64,000 nucleotides of DNA from Paenibacillus dakarensis (GCF_001373415.1 NZ_CDSE01000030.1:62001-126000); one strand, 5' to 3'. Counted from the first letter of the stretch, positions 15,554 through 24,763 are shown. Numbers and translations are program-made. Notes: generated by a model from the letters alone, not told the origin.

Positions 15554-15660
15554 GGGGACGAGCCGTTTACCTTCGCAGCTTTTAAACATACAGCTGACGG
15601 AAGTGACATCTTGGCTTTGCGTCCCCACTTTCATCGAATAAGCGGGTAAACCTTCCCGAT
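15554..15660 (-). ncRNA. Structured RNA candidate with a c-di-GMP-I-like core
   Basis: On the reverse strand a hairpin with AUUCGAUG in the loop is followed by GGGGACGCAAAGCC (15626-15613), the most conserved string of the GEMM-I c-di-GMP aptamer. GGGGACG/CGUCCCC and AGCC/GGCU close an inner helix (15592-15603 with 15571-15580), and GGUUUACC could also pair with GGUAAAC (15651-15645 with 15571-15565). The tetraloop-receptor parts of GEMM-I are not recognisable. No reverse-strand gene follows, so it is either an orphan RNA, a decayed riboswitch or chance structure. Confidence 0.35.
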
Positions 15661-15664
15661 TTAT

Positions 15665-15702
15665 AAAAAAAAGACCGCTCAAGGATTTCATCCATGAGCA
15701 GC
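15665..15702 (-). terminator. Terminator of the sensor kinase gene
   Basis: On the reverse strand GCTCATGGAT-GAA-ATCCTTGAGC forms a stem followed by GGTC and eight T residues, 26 bases after the kinase stop. Confidence 0.85.
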
Positions 15703-15727
15703 CTATCCAATCTGATCGTAAGTCTGT

Positions 15728-17614
15728 TTAGTCTGCGAGAGGAAAACGGATTATAACCTCTGTTCCTATCCCCTTTTGACTCGTAAACTCAATTGTTCCT
15801 TTCATGGCTTCAATTATTCGGAAAGTAACCATCAATCCAAGCCCTGTTCCTTTGGTCTTATTCGAATAATAAGGCTCGCCCAACCTTACCAGCTCTTGCG
15901 CTTCCATACCCACCCCATCATCACGAATATGAATAATAGCCTGTTCTTTATCCTTATAAGCCCATATATTTACGGTCCCTTCTCCATCCAGAGCCTCGAT
16001 ACTATTCTTAACAAGATTGACCATCGCTTGCTTTAGCTTGGATGAGTTCCCCAAAGTATGTATCGTTTCAGGAGCATTAAGCACAATCGTACCTCCCCCA
16101 ATGTTCGCCAGAGGCATTAAAATTCCTGCCACATGCCGGAGCTCATCGGGTAGATTAAGTTTGGATACCTGCTCAAGCTCTGGCTTTGCAAATGTAAGGA
16201 AGTCGGTAATAATCGCCGAGGCACGATCCAGCTCTTTAAGGGCCAGATCCAAATACTCTTGCTGCGATGGATTGGAACGCTCTCCAAGAAGCTGCATAAA
16301 TCCTCTGGTTACTTGCAAGGGGTTGCGAACCTCATGTGCCACGGATGCAGCCAGTTCACTAATGATCTCCATCTTTTCGGAACGCTGAAGTTCGTTATTG
16401 AACAATTCCAATTCCTTCGAATATCTGACTACTTGTTCATGGCTTCGGACAAACTTCCTTCCCAGCATAACAATCAATGATATGATGAGGGCAAGCACTC
16501 CCCATTTCCAAAGAAAGAAATAGTAATGTCCATTTTTGGTATAGAAGGTAATAAGATCACCTATTGCCGCAGCAGTCAGCAAACTGAATCCGATCGAAAA
16601 AATATACGCGTCCTTTTTGCGTTTAATCGTATACATGATCGTAATACCTACCAGAATCAACATCTCAATGATGACGATAATACCCAGGACACTCACTGAG
16701 ATGATATAAAAGGCATTATAGAACCGGTCTCCGGATAACTGATTCACGAACAGGAACACCAGGCAGATCATGGAGTAGATGAATAAGAAGTTCTTCATAT
16801 ATCGAATCACGCCAAATGGCCCCGTACCATATATTTTCTCAAAATAAAAGGTTAACGCAGGAACGAGGACAAGCATGGATATATCGAATAATGTCAGCCA
16901 TAGCTCCCCATATTCACTATAAAAGGTGTATAAAAAGGGAGAGTACGTAATTAGCAGAATTCCACTTGCACAAATCACCAGGCTAAGCGAAATCCAGGTT
17001 GTTACATTATGTCTCGGCAAAAAGAAACAGCAGAAGAACATAACGAGAGCAATAAATAAAAAGGAGCTGCCCATAACAAAGTCATCCAGATCCTCCTGAA
17101 TGAACTCACCCTGTAAATTCTCATATTCCCCAATGCTCATAAACCCTTCAATCCCCGTCGCCCCGCGCGGTGTTTCAATCCATATGTATAATGTCTTTCC
17201 CATATCCTCCTGTGCAAGTGAGAGCAGCAAACGATGTTTGGTATACATATAATCCCGATGAGATTCAAACAGGGGTTCGTCCTCTACAAAAGCAATAACG
17301 TCTTTTCCGGTTACTTGACCAAGTAAAATTGCAGGCTGATTTAATACATCATGAGGAAGAGAAGCCCGAAACCAGGCAGATACAGCACCTTCCGGTTTAG
17401 AAAGGCCTCCTTCAATACTCTGCCAGTCCTGTGATTCTTTCACCGCCTCAGGTGTAATGGTATCCGGCTTCTTCCACTCCCACATGACTTGCCAATCCGG
17501 GGCCAAAGAATACGATTCATTTCCTGCAGCAATGGAGGGTAATAAAAGCTGCAGAAGCAGTACCGGAACAATAATCATAATTAATACGGCGAAATATTTA
17601 GGCACAGCCTTCAT
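15728..17614 (-). CDS. Membrane sensor histidine kinase with extracytoplasmic domain
   Basis: The protein has 628 residues. A signal-anchor helix is followed by an extracytoplasmic region (about 30-175, with a jelly-roll-like pattern as in 7TMR-DISM proteins), about seven membrane helices (180-380), a short coiled coil, HisKA with AASVAHEVRNPLQVTRGF (phosphoacceptor His), and a HATPase domain with MVNLVKNSIEAL, IRDDGVGM and GTGLGLMV. There is no response regulator next to it, as with the KinB/KinC-type kinases that feed the sporulation phosphorelay. It is convergent with the peptide gene at 15274, which makes a pheromone-sensing role worth considering but unproven. Ribosome site AGAGGTG. Confidence 0.85.
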   Translation of the reverse strand: MKAVPKYFAVLIMIIVPVLLLQLLLPSIAAGNESYSLAPDWQVMWEWKKPDTITPEAVKESQDWQSIEGGLSKPEGAVSAWFRASLPHDVLNQPAILLGQVTGKDVIAFVEDEPLFESHRDYMYTKHRLLLSLAQEDMGKTLYIWIETPRGATGIEGFMSIGEYENLQGEFIQEDLDDFVMGSSFLFIALVMFFCCFFLPRHNVTTWISLSLVICASGILLITYSPFLYTFYSEYGELWLTLFDISMLVLVPALTFYFEKIYGTGPFGVIRYMKNFLFIYSMICLVFLFVNQLSGDRFYNAFYIISVSVLGIIVIIEMLILVGITIMYTIKRKKDAYIFSIGFSLLTAAAIGDLITFYTKNGHYYFFLWKWGVLALIISLIVMLGRKFVRSHEQVVRYSKELELFNNELQRSEKMEIISELAASVAHEVRNPLQVTRGFMQLLGERSNPSQQEYLDLALKELDRASAIITDFLTFAKPELEQVSKLNLPDELRHVAGILMPLANIGGGTIVLNAPETIHTLGNSSKLKQAMVNLVKNSIEALDGEGTVNIWAYKDKEQAIIHIRDDGVGMEAQELVRLGEPYYSNKTKGTGLGLMVTFRIIEAMKGTIEFTSQKGIGTEVIIRFPLAD

Positions 17615-17924
17615 TCGGTTAGCACCTCTACCCCAATTCGTAGTTCAAAACCAACTATTCATTCTGATGCTATTTTATGTATAATCAAGTTTCTATAAAT
17701 ATATCATGAAATCAGCTTGCTGTTATTCAAATAATCCCAGTGAGTCAAATCTATTTGTAATCTAGTTTGTGAAGAAGTATTATTATTAGTTGATAAAGTC
17801 TTATGTATATCTTATTTCATACAATTTTATCTGATTAAAGCAGCTGTTTAGAACGAAGCAATTAACCCTTCGTCAGGTTATTAAAAGTATTTAGAAGATA
17901 AAAAAACCGGAAAGGAGCTATCCC
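17615..17924. other. AT-rich divergent intergenic region
   Basis: These 310 bases separate the divergent kinase and MurE-like genes and must hold both promoters. TTGATA (17791-17796) is a possible -35 for the rightward gene, but no convincing -10 follows at the usual distance. I see no ORF, repeat or RNA motif here. Confidence 0.5.
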
Positions 17925-19406
17925 ATGCTATTATCATCCATCGTAAAAAATCTTGGGTTTGAGCTCGTACAAGGTGATCTGAATATTGAAGTGAAGGCCG
18001 TAGCCTTCGATTCCCGGGAAGTCGTTCCCCATAGTGTCTTCGTCGCCGTTTCGGGATTCACTGTAGACGGCCACAACTTTATCCCTAAGGCCATCGCTCA
18101 GGGGGCTGCAGTCATTGTTGTGGAAAAGGATGTTGAAGTCACTGAAGAAGTTACGGTATTAAAAGTTAAGGACACGCGTGACGCACTGGCGCTTCTATCC
18201 TCTAACTTTTATGGAACACCGACGGATAAGATGAACATGATCGGGATTACCGGAACGAACGGGAAGACCTCAATCAGCTATTTCATGAAATCCATACTTG
18301 AGCATGCCCGCAAAAACGTAGGTATTATTGGAACGATCGGTACCATGATCGGCGGCGAGCTTAAGAAGAACAAAAACACGACGCCGGAATCCCTCTACTT
18401 GCAGGAGATTTTTGCTGAGATGGTTAAATCGAATGTCAGTGATTGTGTTATGGAGGTATCCTCCCATGCGCTTAGTCTCAAACGAGTGGCATACAGCCGT
18501 TTCAATACCGGGATATTCACCAATTTAACCCCGGATCATCTGGAACTGCATAAAAATATGGAAGAATATTTTGAAGCGAAGGCCATGTTGTTCGACCTGA
18601 CAACCGATTACAATATCATCAATGCCGATGATCCCTACGGCAGAAGACTCATCGATAAAGTTCAGCATTACGAGACTAAGCTTATTACTTACGGTATCGA
18701 CAACAAGGCCGATGTTTACGCTACAGATATCCGTTATTCGATCGATTCAACGATATTTGTTGCTCATACACCGGCTGGACATATCGAAATCAAGGTTAAT
18801 CTCCCGGGAAAAATCTATGTGCTGAACAGCCTGGCATCAATTGCCTGTGCATACTCAAGCGGTATCGATCTGGAAATCATTAAAGACGGTATACAGGCCG
18901 TTGAAGGTATAAAGGGCCGCATGGAAGTGGTGTACAAAGACGATGACAGCCTGGTTATCGTTGACTTTGCTCATACCGAAGACAGTCTGGAAAAAGCACT
19001 GACAATCCTTCGTCCTTATGCGAAGGGCCGTATCATTCTCGTATTCGGGGTCTATGCAGCAGCAGGTAAGCTGGGACATGACAAACGCAGCTCTATGGGG
19101 AAAGTAGCCGCTCAGCATGCGGATTTCTCTGTGGTCACATCGGACAACCCTAAAGACCAGGACCCGGATGCAATCATTGCTGATATCATTGCTTCCATGG
19201 AGGAGGCTGGCGGCACTTACAAAGCTATCGTAGATCGCAAGGAAGCGATCGAATATGCTCTTTCAATCAGCCGCAAAGATGACATCGTTCTAATCACCGG
19301 GAAAGGCCACGAAACCTCACAAGTGATCGGGAAAACCGAGATTCCTTTTAATGAGGCTGAGATCGTGAATGACTTCAAAAAGAGGCAGTTGTTGAATAAT
19401 GGATAA
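17925..19406 (+). CDS. Divergent MurE-like Mur ligase
   Basis: The 493-residue protein has Mur ligase architecture. It comprises an N-terminal UDP-MurNAc-peptide domain (SREVVPHSVFVAVSGFTVDG), a central ATP domain with GITGTNGKTSISYF, TTPESLYLQE, TNLTPDHLELHK and the carbamylated-Lys site EAKAMLF, and a C-terminal amino-acid-binding domain with VDFAHTEDSLEKAL. It differs from housekeeping MurE: the GGDRD loop is replaced by VYAAAGKLGHD, and the DNPR motif that selects diaminopimelate reads DNPK. The gene overlaps an Asp/Glu racemase gene by eight bases. It is probably a paralogue adding an unusual amino acid to a Mur-type or other substrate. Confidence 0.75.
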   Translation: MLLSSIVKNLGFELVQGDLNIEVKAVAFDSREVVPHSVFVAVSGFTVDGHNFIPKAIAQGAAVIVVEKDVEVTEEVTVLKVKDTRDALALLSSNFYGTPTDKMNMIGITGTNGKTSISYFMKSILEHARKNVGIIGTIGTMIGGELKKNKNTTPESLYLQEIFAEMVKSNVSDCVMEVSSHALSLKRVAYSRFNTGIFTNLTPDHLELHKNMEEYFEAKAMLFDLTTDYNIINADDPYGRRLIDKVQHYETKLITYGIDNKADVYATDIRYSIDSTIFVAHTPAGHIEIKVNLPGKIYVLNSLASIACAYSSGIDLEIIKDGIQAVEGIKGRMEVVYKDDDSLVIVDFAHTEDSLEKALTILRPYAKGRIILVFGVYAAAGKLGHDKRSSMGKVAAQHADFSVVTSDNPKDQDPDAIIADIIASMEEAGGTYKAIVDRKEAIEYALSISRKDDIVLITGKGHETSQVIGKTEIPFNEAEIVNDFKKRQLLNNG

Positions 19407-20115
19407 TAAAAAATTAGGCATCATCGGCGGTATGGGACCGCAGGCAACCTCCGTCTTTTTCGATAAGCTGATTGAGAACACGGAGGCCGAGCGCGATCAG
19501 GATCATATGGATATCATCATCCTGAATCATGCTACCCTGCCCGACCGGACCAAAGTCATACTGGAAGGACGCGGTGAGCTGTTCCTGGACGCCGTCGAGA
19601 AAGACTTCAAGCTCCTGGAGCTTGCGGGAGTCTCGAACATCGCTATTCCGTGCAATACCTCCCATTATTTCTATGACGAAATGCAGAAAATGACTAAGAT
19701 CAATATTATCAACATGGTTGATGAAACGGTCAAAGAAATCTGCAAACGTTACGGTGAAGGCAGCAAAGTCGGCATACTGGCAACGAACGGGACGATCCGT
19801 ACCGGCATATACCGTGACACGTGTGAACACTACAACATGAAGCTTTATGAGCCTGAAGCGTCTCTTCAGGAGAGAGTAATGGACATTATTTATAATGATG
19901 TAAAAGGCCGTAAGAATGTGGATCCTGCCAAACTGGAATCACTCATTCATCACCTTGTTTATGAAGAGCAATGCCAGTGTGTTATTCTCGCATGCACAGA
20001 ATTGTCCTGTATCCCTCTGAGCGATTTCTACAGAGAATGCTCTATTGACGCTATGGAGGTTCTCGTACAACAATCGATCATGTTAACAGGAAAAAGCATC
20101 GTTTCCGCTAAATAG
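19399..20115 (+). CDS. Aspartate/glutamate racemase family protein
   Basis: The 238-residue protein starts KLGIIGGMGPQATSVFFDKL and carries the two catalytic cysteines of PLP-independent racemases in IPCNTSHYF (about residue 84) and ILACTELSCIP (about 197), the pattern of pfam01177 aspartate racemases. It interconverts L- and D-acidic amino acids. Its ATG overlaps the end of the MurE-like gene, so both should be translated together, and it could supply the D-amino acid for that ligase. Confidence 0.85.
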   Translation: MDNKKLGIIGGMGPQATSVFFDKLIENTEAERDQDHMDIIILNHATLPDRTKVILEGRGELFLDAVEKDFKLLELAGVSNIAIPCNTSHYFYDEMQKMTKINIINMVDETVKEICKRYGEGSKVGILATNGTIRTGIYRDTCEHYNMKLYEPEASLQERVMDIIYNDVKGRKNVDPAKLESLIHHLVYEEQCQCVILACTELSCIPLSDFYRECSIDAMEVLVQQSIMLTGKSIVSAK

Positions 20116-20153
20116 CGGGTTGTCATACAAGTAAATTATATCTTCCTTAGATC

Positions 20154-20206
20154 AAAGGAGCTGTCGCTTAAGTAGATTTTATCTACGAAGTGACAGCTCC
20201 TTTTTA
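20154..20206 (+). terminator. Terminator of the ligase/racemase operon
   Basis: AAAGGAGCTGTC pairs with GACAGCTCCTTT, with an inner GTAGAT/ATCTAC stem, and is followed by TTTTTATAT. Confidence 0.85.
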
Positions 20207-20401
20207 TATTCTGGAATGGATATGTAACTAAGCAAGTTTCCTTCATAAAGAAACTCTCCAAGGGAAAACATAAAAAAGTGTATGGAGTTACAGGGCTAAG
20301 CATGGATTCAATCCTTACACACAGGGTAAATCCAAGTATACGGGATTAATGCTGTTATCATTGATCCTTTTGCAAGGTGATCATGAAGGGAGATGGATAA
20401 A

Positions 20402-21115
20402 ATGCGTGATGATTCGAACCGAAATAGTTATGCAGATTTAGTGCATCGGCAGTATGAGACGATGAATCCTCTTGAACCGATGACCGATATTCCCGAAGAT
20501 GAACTAAAAAATGTAGGTACACATACAAGTCAAAGTTTGAGCAGCGAAGAAGCCGACCATAGCGGCTTCAGCCAAAATACAGCCGGACCGGCTGATGCAC
20601 AGAAAGATGATGAAGGAATTGATCCAGATATCAGTGCTTTGGAAGCTTGGCGGGCAACAGGCGCAGAGCCTGATAACCGTACTCTGGGCGATGAAGTTCA
20701 CATGAATGGGCTTGATGGGCAAAACCTCACCCGGAACGAAGGCGAACACGGAGATGAGGCTGTAAGAGCAGGCAAGCTTCCGCTGGATCATGTTCCTGCA
20801 GATACATCCTTTTCACTCGGAACGGATGCAAATCAAACTTATCAACGCCGAGCCCCCGAATTTGATCCGGCATTTCATGAAGAAGAAGTAACTTCAAGAA
20901 ATCAAGCAGCCTTTTATGAGCCTCGCCTCCCATCCAGAACAGCGAATTCAGTAGAAACTCCGTTGGAAGATGTACCGGATGCAGACGAGCTTCAGGCTGG
21001 AAGCCCTGTTGATCCCGCTGTTCCTGAAGGTGTGGATCAGCATGGAACCGATTTGCTAAATGGTGTTGGCGGTGTAGATGACGAGCATGACCGTAAACTC
21101 CCCGACGACATGTAA
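20402..21115 (+). CDS. Acidic, disordered hypothetical protein
   Basis: The 237-residue protein is rich in Asp, Glu, Asn, Pro and Gly, with no hydrophobic core, signal peptide or membrane helix. Segments such as ELKNVGTHTSQSLSSEE and ETPLEDVPDADELQAGSPVD look disordered. I do not recognise a family; hydrophilic proteins of this sort in spore formers are sometimes stress- or spore-associated. An ATG at 20393 is in frame, but GGGAG nine bases before 20402 favours the later start. The gene has its own terminator. Confidence 0.6.
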   Translation: MRDDSNRNSYADLVHRQYETMNPLEPMTDIPEDELKNVGTHTSQSLSSEEADHSGFSQNTAGPADAQKDDEGIDPDISALEAWRATGAEPDNRTLGDEVHMNGLDGQNLTRNEGEHGDEAVRAGKLPLDHVPADTSFSLGTDANQTYQRRAPEFDPAFHEEEVTSRNQAAFYEPRLPSRTANSVETPLEDVPDADELQAGSPVDPAVPEGVDQHGTDLLNGVGGVDDEHDRKLPDDM

Positions 21116-21129
21116 TTGTATATATAAAT

Positions 21130-21173
21130 AGAGCAAAGAGCCGCTTCTGAAGTCAGAAGCGGCTCTTTGCTCT
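21130..21173. terminator. Bidirectional terminator
   Basis: AGAGCAAAGAGCCGCTTCTGA and its complement form a stem of about 20 bp with a three-base loop directly after the acidic protein gene. Confidence 0.85.
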
Positions 21174-21270
21174 TCATGTATGCGATAGCAGAATAACCGA
21201 GCATCCGCACCTTAAACAAACCCTGCATCATACCATAAATAATCCATATGATCCTGGAAGGATGGTATAC

Positions 21271-21663
21271 ATGAAGAAAATCTTGACCTTACAAGAAAGC
21301 CGACCTATCACACTTCAGCAGCGGCTGTCCATGTTTAAAGGGCATCTCGTTGAGATTAATGCACCAAATACAGGGCTGGAGCCTGGACGGCTGGAGATGG
21401 TCTCTAGATCTAATTTCATCAAGGTAAATGGGGAATTGTTCATTCCTTCGAGCTTAAATTCAATTCGGGTGTTCGATACGAAGCCTCCACGTCAAACTCT
21501 TCTCATAGGAGTCCGAACCGTGTTTCCAAGCGGCAAGGCATTCAGTCGAATTCGTCTCGTCCGGATCGGGACTGACTTTATCGAACTTCTGGGAAAAGAG
21601 AAGCACCCTTCCCGGATCTTGTTTCCCTTAAACAAGGTGGAAGGAATCTACCGGGCGAAATAA
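21271..21663 (+). CDS. Conserved-looking hypothetical protein
   Basis: The 130-residue protein begins MKKILTLQESRPITLQQRLS and is predicted to be mostly beta-strand (GHLVEINAPNTGLEPGRLEMV, TLLIGVRTVFPSGKAF, RIRLVRIGTDFIELLG). No signal peptide, membrane segment or known catalytic motif is seen. The pattern of alternating hydrophobic strands could be a small beta-barrel. GGAAGG precedes the ATG at 21271 by nine bases; an in-frame ATG at 21262 overlaps that site. Confidence 0.55.
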   Translation: MKKILTLQESRPITLQQRLSMFKGHLVEINAPNTGLEPGRLEMVSRSNFIKVNGELFIPSSLNSIRVFDTKPPRQTLLIGVRTVFPSGKAFSRIRLVRIGTDFIELLGKEKHPSRILFPLNKVEGIYRAK

Positions 21664-21756
21664 CCAATATATATAGTCCCTCTGCGGCATTTTCCGTAAC
21701 TCAGAACATGTGTTAAGATAACAACCATGAACCATATGTCTAGGGGGAATTATTTG

Positions 21757-22494
21757 ATGAATCGAAAGAACAAGCTGATGCTCATACTGTTATCTATGAT
21801 GACACTGATTCTTATCTTGAGCGGATGCGGTGTGGACGAAGAGAGAAATGGGAGTGGGACCAGCAATAACAGCAGTAACGCAAGCGGATCAACTACAACT
21901 GAGAAACCTGCAGCAGAAGAGCCGGCAAATGAAGAACCTGCCGCTGGAAAGCAGGTCCTTCCGGATCCCGAAGCAAGCCACCCTGTCGTAACGATTGAAA
22001 TGGACAGCGGCAAGATCATTAAGGCGGAGCTGTATCCGGAGGTTGCTCCGAATACGGTTAACAACTTCATTTCATTAGTAAATAAGGGCTTTTATGATGG
22101 AACGGTCTTTCACCGGGTAATACCGGGCTTTATGATCCAAGGCGGGGACCCAAAAGGTGATGGTTCAGGCGGTCCAGGCTACAACATTGCCGGGGAATTT
22201 ACAGAGAATGGAATTCAGAATGATCTGCTGCATACGCGGGGAGTTCTCTCGATGGCCAGAACCGGTCTCCCTGACACAGCCGGTTCTCAGTTCTTTATCA
22301 TGCATGCTGATGCCCCGCATTTGGATACTCTCTATGCTGCTTTTGGCAAAGTAACCGAGGGAATGGAAGTTGTGGACGAAATTGCGGGACTTCGTACAGA
22401 CCTTAATGATCGTCCCAAGGATCCACTGCCAACGATGAAGAAGGTAACGGTCGACACCCTCGGCAAAGAATACCCGGAACCGGAGAAAAAATAA
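21757..22494 (+). CDS. Cyclophilin-type peptidyl-prolyl isomerase lipoprotein
   Basis: The 245-residue lipoprotein has a basic start, a hydrophobic helix and the lipobox LSGC, then a Ser/Asn/Glu-rich linker of about 50 residues. The cyclophilin domain begins at about 75: FHRVIPGFMIQGGDPKGDG, GVLSMARTGLPDTAGSQFFI and LDTLYAAFGKVTEGMEVV, including the catalytic Arg in FHRV and the Gln in FMIQGG. It should catalyse proline isomerisation in proteins folding outside the membrane. AGGGGG stands nine bases before the ATG at 21757; upstream in-frame ATGs lack a ribosome site. Confidence 0.9.
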   Translation: MNRKNKLMLILLSMMTLILILSGCGVDEERNGSGTSNNSSNASGSTTTEKPAAEEPANEEPAAGKQVLPDPEASHPVVTIEMDSGKIIKAELYPEVAPNTVNNFISLVNKGFYDGTVFHRVIPGFMIQGGDPKGDGSGGPGYNIAGEFTENGIQNDLLHTRGVLSMARTGLPDTAGSQFFIMHADAPHLDTLYAAFGKVTEGMEVVDEIAGLRTDLNDRPKDPLPTMKKVTVDTLGKEYPEPEKK

Positions 22495-22509
22495 TAAACC
22501 TGTATTACT

Positions 22510-22552
22510 AACAAGAGGACAAGCTTATTCGGCTTCGTCCTCTTGTTCCTTT
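22510..22552 (+). terminator. Terminator of the cyclophilin gene
   Basis: The stem AACAAGAGGAC / GTCCTCTTGTT, with inner AAGC/GCTT pairing, is followed by CCTTTT. Confidence 0.75.
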
Positions 22553-22594
22553 TAACCAGCTATATTCGCTCCATCTATAACGTAATTCTTCTTT

Positions 22595-24763
22595 TTATTG
22601 CTGAACCCCTGAAGCTAAAGGTTTTTCAATGACGATCAGACATGTACTGTCTGGAAGAGAGATCAAAGTCCCCGACTCATCTGCAAATTCAATCCGACCT
22701 GCTAATGCTTCCGTATAACCCTCCTGCAGGAAATGCTTACTTGTCACAATCTCAGCGTCACCGAGCACTTCACGGATGACAGCTTCATACTGTGACGGTG
22801 TGAAATATCCGAACTGCTCCTGGACCTCATGAACGTAGGACTCCTCCCCCCAGGTATATGTGTATAGAAACTCCATCGCATCGTTTACCGGCATAAGCAC
22901 TTCGTGATCATTCAGTGCTTCGTAAGTAATCTTTCTTCCGTTGAAATCCTCGGCGTATCTTGACAGCCACAGCATCCCATCCTCTTCGAGGAAACGAATC
23001 CGCCGAAGCTGATCCACCGGCTCAGTCATAATTCCGTCTCTTATAATAATTCTGCCGCCCGGTGACAGGACATCGTAAGCGCTTCTGAGCGCAGCTCTTA
23101 CTGTAGCCGGATTAAACCGGAAGCCTTCATACTCAATATATGAATACAGCTCATGTAATATAGATGAGAAGATCACGGTATCCACGCTCTCTGGTCCAAG
23201 CTCCTCCCGAAGCTTCAGAGCATCCCCCTTCACGACATCCCAGCTGCGCCCTTCGAGCCGCTTCCTTTTCTCCAGTGCTTCAATTACATTAGACGATATA
23301 TCAATTCCGACCGCATGGACATGAGGCAGCTTCTCTTCAATCAGATCGAGCAAAATACCACCGCCAGGACCGATATCCACAGCACGGGAGCCGGTTATGT
23401 AATCCAATATGACACTCTTATAATCGCCGGAGCTGTTCATGTCTTGCAAATAGGCCTCTTCGTTATGAAACCGGTCATAAGCATCCCTTCGGAGACCAAA
23501 CAGGTCAAAGAGCATCAGAACAGCCTTTTCATAGAGCGGTGATTTCTCGGCTTCAATACAAAATTCAATCAATCGCTCTGCAGCACGGGAGAACTCGAAT
23601 GTAAAAAAGACGGTATCCTCAAGTCCATTCTTCTGATCTAATCGATAACGTAAATGCGGATTGCTGCCAGCTCCTCCTTCAAGGCAAGCATCCCAATCCA
23701 ATTGATGCAGATACTGCTCAATCATCCGTTTTTTATACACATTTAGCTTCTTAACGCCTTTATAATCGTAATACATCTCATTCATCAGCGGCTCGAAGCT
23801 TAAATGATGAATCTCGTCCCTTTGGCTCCGCTCAGCACGTGACGTAACCGAATCATATTCGGTGTCTGCATCCCGGTCTTGGCGCTCAATCTGTCCATGA
23901 AGGCTGATCATCAGCACCTTAACAAATTCGTCTACAGAGAAATCCTGCAGAGCAGCCTCCACGAACCATAATGTCAGATGATCCATGGGGGCCAAGGCAG
24001 CGGAAAGATTCGTCTCCGATGCAATATGGGAAATTTCCGAGTGAAAGGCTTCACCCTGCCGGATACTTCCTGTACGTAAACGCTCCAGCCGATGGGCGTA
24101 GTTCCACTCCTTAGGCTCTCTTCCCTCCGCAATAGCAGCAATAATCTCTTCCGTTTCTATTTTGGCCGCTTTCCATAAAGACTCAGATACGCCGCTCATG
24201 ATACATTGATTCAGTGGAAGGAGCAGCCTGATGAGCTCTTCAGACGTCAAGTAACCTGCTGTAACCAGTTCGGTTAGAGCATAATTCTCGTGAAAACGGA
24301 CTTCACCCCGAATATACTGCCCTACAAGTCCATGTGTCATAATCAACGTATGAACTACCTTGTGGCGCAAGCTCATCTGTCCATATCGTTCCTGAATATA
24401 CCTCGCATATAGCTCTCCTGATCCGAGGTTATGTACAAATAGATTCACACCGGATTCCTGCCATTGTATACGCTCTCGCAATGTGCCTCCCTTAGCCGTC
24501 TCAGACCAAGCCAGCACCTCCTCCAGCAGCTCCCTGATCCAGAACGAAACAGGAAGATCATTTAACACCCGCAGCGTTCTCTCCGTATAGTCAAGTACCG
24601 GATTAGCTTTGGTTAATTCACCGATGGACGTAATTCTCTCAAGGTTCACGATTCGCTCTTCCGCAGACACGATCCGTTTAAGCCACTCATTGTTCTCAAG
24701 CAGCGAGAAATCCCCCTGCCTGTAAGCAGATATAGCGTGAAGTGAATCTAACATCCTTCTCAC
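22595..24763 (-). CDS. Large class I SAM-dependent methyltransferase-domain protein
   Basis: The protein has 722 residues. The C-terminal third (about 450-640) is a class I methyltransferase with motif I AVDIGPGGGILLDLIE, the acidic VGIDISS, VVKGDALKL, TVIFSSILHELYSY, and LSPGGRIIIRDGI. The first 430 residues are helical and contain no motif I recognise; they may form a substrate- or partner-binding part. The substrate is unknown. The GTG at 24763 has GAGG six bases upstream; an ATG at 24754 is an alternative. It is monocistronic and convergent with the cyclophilin gene. Confidence 0.75.
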   Translation of the reverse strand: MRRMLDSLHAISAYRQGDFSLLENNEWLKRIVSAEERIVNLERITSIGELTKANPVLDYTERTLRVLNDLPVSFWIRELLEEVLAWSETAKGGTLRERIQWQESGVNLFVHNLGSGELYARYIQERYGQMSLRHKVVHTLIMTHGLVGQYIRGEVRFHENYALTELVTAGYLTSEELIRLLLPLNQCIMSGVSESLWKAAKIETEEIIAAIAEGREPKEWNYAHRLERLRTGSIRQGEAFHSEISHIASETNLSAALAPMDHLTLWFVEAALQDFSVDEFVKVLMISLHGQIERQDRDADTEYDSVTSRAERSQRDEIHHLSFEPLMNEMYYDYKGVKKLNVYKKRMIEQYLHQLDWDACLEGGAGSNPHLRYRLDQKNGLEDTVFFTFEFSRAAERLIEFCIEAEKSPLYEKAVLMLFDLFGLRRDAYDRFHNEEAYLQDMNSSGDYKSVILDYITGSRAVDIGPGGGILLDLIEEKLPHVHAVGIDISSNVIEALEKRKRLEGRSWDVVKGDALKLREELGPESVDTVIFSSILHELYSYIEYEGFRFNPATVRAALRSAYDVLSPGGRIIIRDGIMTEPVDQLRRIRFLEEDGMLWLSRYAEDFNGRKITYEALNDHEVLMPVNDAMEFLYTYTWGEESYVHEVQEQFGYFTPSQYEAVIREVLGDAEIVTSKHFLQEGYTEALAGRIEFADESGTLISLPDSTCLIVIEKPLASGVQQ

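Noticed and set aside
15491..15691. 66-residue reverse-strand frame between the peptide gene and the kinase
   Set aside because: It overlaps the structured RNA region and has a poor start context; the base pairing explains the sequence better than coding does.
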